DNA of 64,000 nucleotides, from positions 1 to 64,000 of the forward strand of contig NZ_JAATVW010000007.1 of assembly GCF_011947225.1 (NCBI RefSeq), written 5' to 3'. The notes under the pieces are model-generated. The model saw only the letters and a program-made list of their open reading frames with translations. It did not search any database and had not been told where the DNA came from. Origin of the DNA: Planosporangium flavigriseum (lineage in GTDB: Bacteria > Actinomycetota > Actinomycetes > Mycobacteriales > Micromonosporaceae). A program made the position numbers and the translations under genes. Positions 8,482-16,480 of this stretch are shown in pieces. The number at the start of each line of letters is the position of its first letter. The first letter of the stretch is position 1.

Positions 8482-9642
8482 TCAGGAACCGGACTTGCGG
8501 GTCGCCTTACCGACCAGTTCCGCGCCCGCGTGCGCGGCGACGTTGACCTTCGCCTGCCACGGCCGCGACTTGCCCGCGGCCCAGACGAGCGCGGAGCGGA
8601 GGTCGGCCAGCGGACGCGGCCAGCGGGTGCCGACCTTGCCGTAGAGGCGCGAGTACTTCTGCGTCGCGTCGGTGACGGGACGCTGCCGCGCCTCCCAGCC
8701 CTTGAGGGCCGACGGGACGTCAGCCGCGCCCTCGAGCATCATCGCCAGCGCGTACCCGTTGGTCATCGCGAGGCAGGCGGCCTGGCCCAGGTTCGGCGAC
8801 ATCGCGCTCGCGGCGTCGCCGATGAGCGCGACGCGGCCCTTGACCCAGCCGTGGCAGCGGACGTCCGAGAAGGAGGCCCAGCGGGAGACGTTCGGGATGC
8901 GGTCGAAGAAGTGGCGCAGGTGCGGGAACGACTCGCTCCACGACTCCACGTTGAACGGACGCTCCCGGCCGGCGAGGTCGGTCGACGGGCAGCAGGTGTA
9001 GATGTACACCTCTTCGTCCGACACGGGCGTGATGCCGACCCGGCGCCCGCCGTTCCAGTACTCCAGCGAGTTGTTGACCGGGTCGTGCGGGAGCCGCGGG
9101 ACCAGGTGCCGGCTGCAGCCGTCCATCAGGTCCTTGACCACGATGTTGAGGCCGACCGAGTTGCGGACCGCCGAGCCGACACCGTCGGCGCCGACGATGA
9201 GGTCGGCCTTCGCGGAGGTGCCGTTCTCGAAGAAGATCTCGCCGTCCTCGGACGCGCCCGCGACCATCGAGCTGGTGACGATCTCGACGCCCGCCCGCTT
9301 CGCGGCGTTGCCGAGCGCCCGGTGCAGGTCGGTGCGCAGCACGGTGAAGAGGCGCACGTCGTCGGACTTCATCCAGTCGTCCTGGATCGGGCGCTGGCGC
9401 TCGTCGAACAGCCGCCAGCTTTCGATCCGCTCAGCGCGGCCGAGCGCCTCGTCGAAGGCACCGATGTGCTCGAGGACGCGGACCGCGTTCTCCCACATGA
9501 AGATGCCCGCGCCGATCTCGCGCAGGTCGCTGCCGCGTTCGTGGACGCGGACGCTCCACCCGCGCTGTGCGAGTGCCGTAGCTACGGTCAACCCGCCAAG
9601 ACCGCCGCCAGCGACCTCTGCATGACGCACCCCAGATGGCAT
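8482..9642 (-). CDS. FAD-dependent monooxygenase (salicylate hydroxylase-like), module A
   Basis: A 386-residue class A flavoprotein monooxygenase. It has the N-terminal Rossmann motif VAGGGLGGLTVATALA, the DG motif (LIVGADGVGSAVR, about residue 155) and the GD motif (ALIGDAASAMSPNLGQA, about residue 280) that contacts FAD ribityl. Such enzymes hydroxylate small, often aromatic, substrates with NAD(P)H and O2. ATG 9642 has AAGGG seven bases upstream. It is the first gene of the leftward importer operon, so the imported molecule is probably its substrate or precursor. It is clearly paralogous to the enzyme at 14056. Confidence 0.87.
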   Translation of the reverse strand: MPSGVRHAEVAGGGLGGLTVATALAQRGWSVRVHERGSDLREIGAGIFMWENAVRVLEHIGAFDEALGRAERIESWRLFDERQRPIQDDWMKSDDVRLFTVLRTDLHRALGNAAKRAGVEIVTSSMVAGASEDGEIFFENGTSAKADLIVGADGVGSAVRNSVGLNIVVKDLMDGCSRHLVPRLPHDPVNNSLEYWNGGRRVGITPVSDEEVYIYTCCPSTDLAGRERPFNVESWSESFPHLRHFFDRIPNVSRWASFSDVRCHGWVKGRVALIGDAASAMSPNLGQAACLAMTNGYALAMMLEGAADVPSALKGWEARQRPVTDATQKYSRLYGKVGTRWPRPLADLRSALVWAAGKSRPWQAKVNVAAHAGAELVGKATRKSGS

Positions 9643-9713
9643 TGAAACGCCCTTCCACTTACCCAGACATGTTGAGAACCGGCGCGACAGCGCCGCGGTT
9701 GGCTTCTGCCGAT

Positions 9714-9745
9714 AACGAGAAGTGAGACCTCGCTCACTTCACGTT
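9714..9745. promoter_or_regulatory. 32-bp inverted repeat, candidate operator at the module A start site
   Basis: The left arm AACGAGAAGTGAG (9714-9726) and right arm CTCACTTCACGTT (9733-9745) are reverse complements at 12 of 13 positions around a 6-nt centre. It lies immediately downstream of the leftward -10 box, so a bound protein would block initiation or elongation. Alternatively it folds as a hairpin in the 5' leader. The binding protein is unknown; the Lrp-type regulators at 11817 and 12847 are nearby candidates. Confidence 0.7.
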
Positions 9746-9753
9746 GGAGCTAG

Positions 9754-9783
9754 ACCGTAAACAGTCAGTTAGGGCCGTGTCAA
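9754..9783 (-). promoter_or_regulatory. Consensus sigma-70-type promoter for the leftward module A operon
   Basis: On the minus strand, TTGACA (9783-9778) and TACGGT (9759-9754) are separated by 18 nt. The predicted start falls at about 9747, just before the inverted repeat, about 100 nt upstream of the monooxygenase ATG. The perfect -35 is striking in such GC-rich DNA. Confidence 0.65.
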
Positions 9784-10078
9784 GGACTGAATCCGTCAAA
9801 ATCTCGGTCGCGTCGGATGGATATCGGATGATCGAGCGTCTACGGCGTCCGATCTCCGGACAGCGCCCGCCGGTTGGGCGGAATTCGGCAAGAATCGGCG
9901 TCCGGATGGCATGTTTCGCCGTTGACGTGACCAAATTGGGCGGTTACCGTCATTCAATCCGCGCTGGTGGTGGCTGAGAGGTCGCGCCATCCGGTGCACA
10001 GACATCGGGCCGGTCGGCTGTGGCGCATCCACTTCGCTGACGGCTCATTTCGCAACAACCTCCGGGAGGGCAGCCGGT

Positions 10079-11752
10079 ATGGAGCGCGCCGCGGAACTCG
10101 TGTTGGTCTCGAACCGGGTCATCTGGATGACCGAGGGGGAGCCGGTGTCGCCCGGCTTCGTCGCCGTGCGCGACGGCAGCATCGTCGCCACCGGGCCGCG
10201 CGAGGAGGTCGACCGCTACGTCGGGCCGGACACCGTCCTGCGCGACGTCGGCGATTCGCCCATCATGCCGGGCTTCGTCGACGTCCACGCCCACATGGAG
10301 GTCGCCGCGCGGACCACGTACCAGACCGTCGACTGCCGCGCGCCGGGCTGCAAGGACATCCCGGCGCTGCTCGACAGGCTGCGCGCCCACCTCGACGACG
10401 CCGTGGACGGCTGGCTCGTCGGCCAGGCCAACCTCTTCTTCGACCAGAAGCTCGCCGAGAAGCGGCTGCCCACGCGGGCCGAGCTGGACTCGGTCAGCAC
10501 GGAGATCGCGATTGTGATCCGGGCTGGCGGGCACGTCAGCGTGCTCAACAGCCGCGCCCTGGAGCGGGCCGGGATCGACCGGAACTACCGGGCGGCCGAC
10601 TACAGCATCACCGGCATGCCCACCGTCGAGCGCGACGCCGACGGGGAGCCGACCGGCGTGGTCAAGGAGATGGACAACCTCCTCCCGCTGCCGAAGCTCG
10701 ACGGTGATGGCCTGCGCAACGCGATCCGCGAGGGCGTCCGCGACCTCTTCACGGCGAACGGCGTCACCACGATCGGCGAGATCTCCGAGACCGTGGACGG
10801 CCTGCGCCAGATGGACGCGCTGCACGCGGCCGGCGAGCTCGGCTCCCGCCTGCGCATCTACCTCTGGGCACCGGGTACGGTCAGCCTGGAAGAGGCCTGT
10901 GCCTACCGCGAGTGGGCGGACTTCACGTCCTCCGAGGACCTCGTCAAGATCCACGGTGTCAAGATGTTCTCGGACGGCGGGTACTCCGCCGCGAGCGCCG
11001 CGGTGAAGAAGCCGTACGTCCACATGGACCACGGCCACTGCGGCGAGGTCGCGCTGTCGGCCGACCAGATCGCCGAGGCGCTGACCAAGACCGCGGCGGC
11101 GGGCCTGCAGCTCGCGATCCACGCGAATGGCGACCAGGCGCAGGAGGAGGTCTGCGAGGCGATCATCGCCGCGGGTGGGCCGAAGCCCGGCGCCCCGGCG
11201 CCGCGCGTCGAACACGCCGGCAATTTCCTGCCCGACCCGTCGCAGACGGCGCTGTGGCGCAAGGCCGGGATCATCCCGGTGCCGCAGCCGGTCTTCGTCT
11301 ACACCTTCGGCGACTTCTTCCCGACGTACCTGGGGGACTACGGCCGGCTCGGCCGCTTCCCGTTCCGGCGTCTCCTCGACGAGGGCTGGGACATCACGGG
11401 CAGCTCCGACGTCTGGATCGGCTCGGAGTCCGGCGCCACCAACCCGTTCTTCAGCGTGTGGAACTGCCTCGCGCGCCGGTCGTTCTTCGGCGAGACCCTC
11501 GACGCCGACCAGACGATCACGCTCGCCGAGGCCCTGCGGATGCACACCATCAACGCCGCGCGCACGTTGGGCGAGGAGGACCTGTACGGCTCGCTCGAGG
11601 TCGGCAAGAAGGCCGACATCATCGTCCTGGACCGCGACCCGTTCGAATGCGCCACCGACGAGCTGCTCGATGTGCGGGTCGACGCGGTGTTCCTCGGCGG
11701 CCGCGTCGTGCACGAGCGGTCGGACGAGGTGACACGCGATTCCGGCGCCTAG
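10079..11752 (+). CDS. YtcJ-like amidohydrolase (amidohydrolase_3), module A
   Basis: A 557-residue metal-dependent hydrolase. The metal-binding HxH pair is in GFVDVHAHMEV (about residue 65). Later metal/catalytic segments are KIHGVKMFSDGGYS (about 290), LAIHANGDQAQ (about 345) and the C-terminal SSDVWIGSESG. The family hydrolyses C-N bonds in amides and cyclic or formamide-type substrates; the exact reaction is unknown. The start has GGGAGG 8 nt upstream. It is transcribed divergently from the importer/monooxygenase operon and probably acts in the same pathway. Its paralogue is at 19065. Confidence 0.85.
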   Translation: MERAAELVLVSNRVIWMTEGEPVSPGFVAVRDGSIVATGPREEVDRYVGPDTVLRDVGDSPIMPGFVDVHAHMEVAARTTYQTVDCRAPGCKDIPALLDRLRAHLDDAVDGWLVGQANLFFDQKLAEKRLPTRAELDSVSTEIAIVIRAGGHVSVLNSRALERAGIDRNYRAADYSITGMPTVERDADGEPTGVVKEMDNLLPLPKLDGDGLRNAIREGVRDLFTANGVTTIGEISETVDGLRQMDALHAAGELGSRLRIYLWAPGTVSLEEACAYREWADFTSSEDLVKIHGVKMFSDGGYSAASAAVKKPYVHMDHGHCGEVALSADQIAEALTKTAAAGLQLAIHANGDQAQEEVCEAIIAAGGPKPGAPAPRVEHAGNFLPDPSQTALWRKAGIIPVPQPVFVYTFGDFFPTYLGDYGRLGRFPFRRLLDEGWDITGSSDVWIGSESGATNPFFSVWNCLARRSFFGETLDADQTITLAEALRMHTINAARTLGEEDLYGSLEVGKKADIIVLDRDPFECATDELLDVRVDAVFLGGRVVHERSDEVTRDSGA

Positions 11753-11816
11753 ACGGGGCGTCGCGCGCGACTACCCAGCCGCTATGTTGGCTGCCATGCA
11801 CGGATCGGAGTATCTG

Positions 11817-12818
11817 GTGTCCGGCTTCCTGGGCGCGACCTTTCCGGTGGCCGGCGACGCTGGGCACCGCGTACAGCTTTCGGAGCTCGACCGGGAACTG
11901 ATCCGGCTGCTGCAGCTGGACGGGCGGCAGTCGTTCGTCGCGATCTCGCGCGAGCTGCGGGTGCCGGAGAAGACGATCCGCCGGCGGGTGAACGAGCTGC
12001 TGGAGAGCCGGATCATCCAGATCACCACGGTGGCTGATCCGGCCGTCCTCGGCTACACCGTCGGGGCCATGGTCGGCGTACGCGTGGACGGCAGGCGGGG
12101 CATCAGGTCGCTGGTGGAGTCGCTGGCGAACCTGCCGTCGGTCGACTACGCCGTGATCACCACCGGCCGGTACGACGCGCTGGTCGAGGTGCTCTGCCGC
12201 GACACGACCGAACTGTTGAACGTCATCGACGAGTCGTTCATCCGGGCGCCCGGGGTCCGCTCGGCCGAGGTCTTTCCGTATCTGCAGCTGCATTACCAGG
12301 ACCCGGTCTGGGACACGGCACATCACCACGGCGAGAACGTCCGCGGCGTCGAGACGCGTGCGCCCCTGGACGCCATGGACCGGCGGATCGTGGCCGAGCT
12401 GAACGCGGATGGGCGACTGCCGTTCGGACTCGTCGGCGAGCGGCTCGGGATCTCGGAGTCGCAGGTGCGCAAGCGCGTCACCCGGATGCTCCAGGAGAAG
12501 ACCATCCGGATCACCGCCATCGTCAACCCGCGCAGCCTGGGCTACACCATGCAGGTCTGGATGGCGATCAAATGCGCGCCGGGGCACAGTATCGCCGACC
12601 TCGCGGACACCCTGACCAAGCTGCCGTCGGTCAAGTACGTCGTCACCTGTGCCGGGCGCTTCGACATCTTCGTCGAGGCGGTGTGTCGCAACGCCCAGGA
12701 CGTGATGCGCCTCGTGGACTCCGAGATCCGCACGCTCACCGGGGTGGCCGACACCGAGGTGCTGCTCTGCCTCGATCTCTACTACCGTGCGGTCCAGCCC
12801 CCGGTGCGGGAGGGCTGA
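11817..12818 (+). CDS. Double Lrp/AsnC-family transcriptional regulator
   Basis: About 333 residues holding two complete Lrp/AsnC units in tandem. Each has an AsnC-type winged helix (LSELDRELIRLLQLDGRQSF and MDRRIVAELNADGRLPFGLV) followed by a ligand-sensing RAM-like domain (VDYAVITTGRYDALVEV and VKYVVTCAGRFDIFVEA). Ordinary members are about 150 residues with one unit. GTG 11817 is preferred because GGAG lies 6 nt before it; ATG 11784 and ATG 11796 are alternatives. It follows the amidohydrolase by 64 nt and converges on a second regulator of the same design. Probably it responds to a catabolic intermediate. Confidence 0.82.
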   Translation: MSGFLGATFPVAGDAGHRVQLSELDRELIRLLQLDGRQSFVAISRELRVPEKTIRRRVNELLESRIIQITTVADPAVLGYTVGAMVGVRVDGRRGIRSLVESLANLPSVDYAVITTGRYDALVEVLCRDTTELLNVIDESFIRAPGVRSAEVFPYLQLHYQDPVWDTAHHHGENVRGVETRAPLDAMDRRIVAELNADGRLPFGLVGERLGISESQVRKRVTRMLQEKTIRITAIVNPRSLGYTMQVWMAIKCAPGHSIADLADTLTKLPSVKYVVTCAGRFDIFVEAVCRNAQDVMRLVDSEIRTLTGVADTEVLLCLDLYYRAVQPPVREG

Positions 12819-12846
12819 CCGCAGCCGGTCCCCGGCATCCACCGGT

Positions 12847-13776
12847 TCATCGCAGGAGCATCGGCTTGTAATACAGGTCGAAGTAGACGTGGGGAAGAAC
12901 CGCCGCGATGCCGTCCATCTGCCGGATCTGATCGAGCGACTCGCGGAGCTCACGTTCGTCGATGCAGACGAGCTCGACCATGAGATCGAACGAGCCCGCG
13001 GTCTCGGCGATGTAGCTGACGGGCTCCATGGCGATCAGTGATTCGACGACGGACGCGGAGCCATGGCCGCTGAGCCGCACGGCCAGCCATGCCATGGTGT
13101 CGAAGCCGAGGAAGACAGGGTCCACAATGGCCATGATGCGCAGCGCGCCCATGCCGGTGAGCTTCTTGACCCGCAGCCGGATCTGTGCCTCGGACACGCC
13201 GAGCTTCGAGGCGAGCTGCAGGTAGGGCACGCGACCGTCCTGCCCGAGCGCGCGAATGATGTCGCGGTCGAGGGAGTCCATTGTGATGCCGTCCGGGGTG
13301 ACGGCCGTTGGCACCGCCGTGGGCAGGCCACTGCGTGACGGGCGCTGATAGCGGAGGCTCAGGTAGGGCGCGACCTCGACGAGGCGCGCGCCCGCCACTT
13401 TGTGGATCTCGTTTTCGATGACGCTGTCGAGCTCGTCCAGGTCTTGGCACACCGCATTGATCATCAAGTCGGTAGGGCCGGTCGTGATGGCGGCGTAGTC
13501 GACCGAGCCGAGGGCGGCGAGCTCGTCCGCGACGTCGTGCCGCGGCCTGGTTCCATCGGTCTGCAGTAGCGCGAAGGCCATGGCCCGGTAGCCCAGCAGG
13601 TGCGGGAACGTCACGGCCGTGATCTCGATGGCTTGGCGCTCGAGCAGCTCACCGATGATCCGCCGCACCGTCTTCTCGGTGACGCCTACCGTCCGGGCGA
13701 TCACCGAGTTGGGTGCGCGCCCGTCTCGCTGTAACTCCTTCACGACTGCGAGTTCGAGCGCGGTGAGTGCTTTCAC
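12847..13776 (-). CDS. Second double Lrp/AsnC-family transcriptional regulator
   Basis: 309 residues, again with two AsnC winged helices (LTALELAVVKELQRDGRAPN and LDRDIIRALGQDGRVPYLQL) and two sensing domains (VDYAAITTGPTDLMINA, VSYIAETAGSFDLMVEL). GTG 13776 is chosen for AGAAGG 8 nt upstream; GTG 13821 has no ribosome site. It is convergent with the regulator at 11817 and divergent from the module B monooxygenase, the classic position for local control. The two proteins are recognisable paralogues, matching the duplicated modules on either side. Confidence 0.82.
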   Translation of the reverse strand: MKALTALELAVVKELQRDGRAPNSVIARTVGVTEKTVRRIIGELLERQAIEITAVTFPHLLGYRAMAFALLQTDGTRPRHDVADELAALGSVDYAAITTGPTDLMINAVCQDLDELDSVIENEIHKVAGARLVEVAPYLSLRYQRPSRSGLPTAVPTAVTPDGITMDSLDRDIIRALGQDGRVPYLQLASKLGVSEAQIRLRVKKLTGMGALRIMAIVDPVFLGFDTMAWLAVRLSGHGSASVVESLIAMEPVSYIAETAGSFDLMVELVCIDERELRESLDQIRQMDGIAAVLPHVYFDLYYKPMLLR

Positions 13777-14055
13777 CGGGTGCCGCCTTCTACCGCGCTG
13801 CGCGAGCAGGTGAATCGTCACGGCATAAAGCTAGCGCACCATCATCCGAATTTGCGAATTCACGCCCTAACCGACGGCATGAACTACGAGAACTGGTCCT
13901 TGTGGTGGCCGTCACTGACGACTATGGTTCCGCGAAACGCATCTGAGAACGCATCTCGGCCGACGCAAGTGGTCAGCGGTGCGCCGATGAACGGTGCTCG
14001 CTGACGGGTGCGTCGCGCTCACAGGGCGCATGGAGGAGAAGGAACGGAGAGCTTC
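13777..14055. other. Divergent regulatory region, regulator 2 / module B monooxygenase
   Basis: 279 nt with no supported gene. It has a 14-bp inverted repeat GAATTTGCGAATTC at 13848-13861, AT-rich relative to its surroundings and about 75 nt from the regulator start. That is a plausible Lrp-type autoregulatory site, but weak. A purine-rich GGAGGAGAAGGAACGGAGA tract at 14032-14050 provides the ribosome site for 14056. Confidence 0.5.
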
Positions 14056-15201
14056 ATGACGAAGGCAAGGCACGCCGAGATCGCGGGCGCGGGGATGGTC
14101 GGCCTGGCTGCCGCCGCAGCCCTGGCCCGGCGGGGGTGGTCGGTACGCGTCCATGAGCGAAACGCCGAGCTGCGTGAAATCGGCGCCGGCATAGCCGTCT
14201 GGAGCAACGGCGTTTACGCGCTGCGCGAGGTCGGCGCGTACGAGGAGGCCGTTGCCGGCACCGACCGCATCGACCACTGGCAACTTCGCGACGAGAAGAA
14301 CCGGCTCGTCCAAGAAGAATGGTTGATGTCCGGGGTGAGCGAGTCGTACGCCATCCTGCGCCCTCGGCTCCACCAGGCGCTGGCCAACGCCGCTCGCCGG
14401 TACGGCGCGGAGATCGTGACCGGTTCACCGGTGGCCGGCGCGACCCCGGATGGCAAGCTGCTCCTGGAGAGTGGGGAGGCCCTGCCGGCCGACCTGGTGG
14501 TCGGTGCCGATGGCGTGGGCTCCCGGGTGCGCGACTCGCTGGGTCTCGCCCGCCGCGTCCGTGACCTGCACGATGGCTGCGGGCGCCACCTCATCCCGCG
14601 GCTGCCGGACGACCCGAACGACATGATGGTGGAGCGCTGGAACGGGGGCCGGCGGATCGGCATCGTGCCCTGCACCAAGGACCAGGTCTACATCTACCTC
14701 TGCTGCCCGGAGGCTGACGTCGCCGGCCGCAACCAGAGTCACGACCTGTCGACCTGGATCGAGACTTTCCCGGAGTTCGCCCGCTACATCAAGCGAATCC
14801 CGCCGGGCGGCGTATGGCGCTCCTTCGCCGACGCCGTCGTCACCAACTGGTCGCGCGGCAAGGTCGCGCTGGTCGGCGACGCGGCCAGCGCGATGTCTCC
14901 GAACCTCGGGCAGGCCGCGTGCGTCGGCATGGTGAACGCCGTCGCGCTCGCTCAGGCACTCGACGCCTACCTGGACGTCGAGACGGCACTGGCCAAGTGG
15001 GAGCAGGCCGAACGGCCGGTCACCGACAGCACCCAGAAGTACTCCCGTTTCTACGGATGGATCGGCACCCACTGGCCGCGTCCGGCGCTCGGCGTCCGGT
15101 CGGCCCTGATCTGGACGCTCGCCCACTCGAAGCACATGCAGCAGCGGATCAACGTCGCGGCGCGACACGTCCCAGCGGTCGGCACGCCCATCGAGGCGTA
15201 G
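14056..15201 (+). CDS. FAD-dependent monooxygenase (salicylate hydroxylase-like), module B
   Basis: A 381-residue class A flavin monooxygenase: IAGAGMVGLAAAAALARRGW at the N terminus, DG motif VVGADGVGSRVRD (about residue 155) and GD motif ALVGDAASAMSPNLGQA (about 275). It shares long identical runs with the module A enzyme (WSVRVHER, REIGAGI, WPRP, TQKYSR), so the pair arose by duplication. ATG 14056 is preferred, with GGAG 6 nt upstream. It leads a rightward module with the binding protein, ATPase, permease and amidohydrolase. Confidence 0.87.
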   Translation: MTKARHAEIAGAGMVGLAAAAALARRGWSVRVHERNAELREIGAGIAVWSNGVYALREVGAYEEAVAGTDRIDHWQLRDEKNRLVQEEWLMSGVSESYAILRPRLHQALANAARRYGAEIVTGSPVAGATPDGKLLLESGEALPADLVVGADGVGSRVRDSLGLARRVRDLHDGCGRHLIPRLPDDPNDMMVERWNGGRRIGIVPCTKDQVYIYLCCPEADVAGRNQSHDLSTWIETFPEFARYIKRIPPGGVWRSFADAVVTNWSRGKVALVGDAASAMSPNLGQAACVGMVNAVALAQALDAYLDVETALAKWEQAERPVTDSTQKYSRFYGWIGTHWPRPALGVRSALIWTLAHSKHMQQRINVAARHVPAVGTPIEA

Positions 15202-15248
15202 CCGAGCACGCTCCGACCTGGAAGACAACACTGTTTGGAGGCACAGGA

Positions 15249-16403
15249 GTGAAGTTACGCAAGACGATTGGGATAACGGTCCTCCCGTTCACCGCCGCAC
15301 TGGCTCTGGCCGGCTGCGCGGCCGAGAAGAAAAGCGCGGGGGCCGATGAGGGTGCCGCGCCCGCGGCGTCCAGCAAGGAGCGGTACGCGACCCTCCTGGA
15401 CGACAAGGTGAAGGCGCTGACCAAGGCGCTGCCCGCCACCGAGGTAAAGCTGGACAGCGGGATCACGGTGCCGTTCAAGGAGGGCGAGAAGCTCCGCGTC
15501 GCCTTCGTCGGGTACGGCAAGGGCTACGACTATTCCAAGCCGGAGTACGCGGCGGCGAAGGAGCAGGCCGCGGCGCTCGGCATGGAGCTGGAGGAGTTCG
15601 ACCCTAGCGGCGATGCCCAGAAGCAGGTCGCCCAGATGCAGGACATCATGGCGTCCGGCAAGTACAACGCCGTCGTCGCGTTCCCGCTCTCACCGGACCT
15701 GACCTGCGACCTGATGACCCGTCAGATGCCGAGGAAGGGGATCATCACGGCCGCCATCGGCAGCCCCGCGTGTACCACCAGCGACACGCCGGGCGTGGTC
15801 ACCACGGTCGCGGACACCGGTTACACCGACTACGTCTACACCGAGTGGGCGAAGGAGATCGCCGCCACTCAGAAGACTGGCGGCAAGGCGATCCTGCTGG
15901 TCGGGCCGCAGCTCGACTACAGCGCGAAGCTCGCCGCGAAGGCCGCCGAGGCCGTCTTCAAGGAGAAGGGCATCGAGCTTCTCGACGTCCTGTACACGGA
16001 CTTCACCCAGCCGGATTCGCTGCAGAAGACGCAGAACGCCCTGCAGCGGCACGCCGACGCCACGCTCATCGCCAGCGCGTTCCCGGAGGGCACCCAGGCT
16101 TCGATCTCCGCGGTTCGCCTCGCGGGTCGCCAGGGCAAGGTCAGCGTCTTCGACTTCGGCGCCAACGAGCAGGCGCTGAAAGCGATCGAAGAAGGCACTG
16201 TCGCGGGAAGCACGCCGTTCTACTCGTACACGAAGGTCAAGACCGCGCTGCAGGCCCTGCACCTGGCACGCCACGGGCAGAAGGTCGACGCCTACTACGG
16301 GTACTCCGGGCACGCGCCCGAGTCGATGAGGCCGGCTGACGCCAAGATCATGTTCGTGAACAAGGACAACGTCAAGGCGTTCAAGGAACAGGTCGCCGAG
16401 TAG
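15249..16403 (+). CDS. Substrate-binding lipoprotein of the module B ABC importer
   Basis: A 384-residue lipoprotein starting at GTG 15249 with GGAGG 7 nt upstream. The signal peptide ends in the lipobox LALAGC with Cys23 as the anchor. The mature part fits the RbsB/Peripla_BP_4 fold (KLRVAFVGYGKGYDY, MQDIMASGKYNAVVAFPLSP, KAILLVGPQLDYS). It would deliver ligand to the ATPase/permease encoded downstream. A stem-loop follows in the gap before the ATPase gene, a common way to keep binding-protein mRNA in excess. Confidence 0.87.
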   Translation: MKLRKTIGITVLPFTAALALAGCAAEKKSAGADEGAAPAASSKERYATLLDDKVKALTKALPATEVKLDSGITVPFKEGEKLRVAFVGYGKGYDYSKPEYAAAKEQAAALGMELEEFDPSGDAQKQVAQMQDIMASGKYNAVVAFPLSPDLTCDLMTRQMPRKGIITAAIGSPACTTSDTPGVVTTVADTGYTDYVYTEWAKEIAATQKTGGKAILLVGPQLDYSAKLAAKAAEAVFKEKGIELLDVLYTDFTQPDSLQKTQNALQRHADATLIASAFPEGTQASISAVRLAGRQGKVSVFDFGANEQALKAIEEGTVAGSTPFYSYTKVKTALQALHLARHGQKVDAYYGYSGHAPESMRPADAKIMFVNKDNVKAFKEQVAE

Positions 16404-16422
16404 CCGAGCGAAGTTATCCCTG

Positions 16423-16459
16423 GTGGGATGCGGATTGCCGGGCGCTGTCCGCATCCCAC
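16423..16459 (+). promoter_or_regulatory. Intergenic stem-loop between binding-protein and ATPase genes
   Basis: GTGGGATGCGGA (16423-16434) pairs perfectly with 16448-16459 across a 13-nt loop. There is no T-run. Within an operon such a hairpin usually stabilises the upstream mRNA or causes partial termination. Confidence 0.6.
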
Positions 16460-16480
16460 GAGCGACCTCAGCCGACGTGG

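Larger units (their letters stand above)
9643..10078. other. Divergent regulatory region between monooxygenase and amidohydrolase
   Basis: 436 nt with no supported gene. It holds the inverted repeat at 9714-9745, a consensus leftward promoter at 9754-9783, and a GGATG direct repeat around 9815-9830. Presumably it also holds a rightward promoter for the amidohydrolase, which I cannot place with confidence. A GGGAGG site at 10065-10070 serves the start at 10079. Confidence 0.7.
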
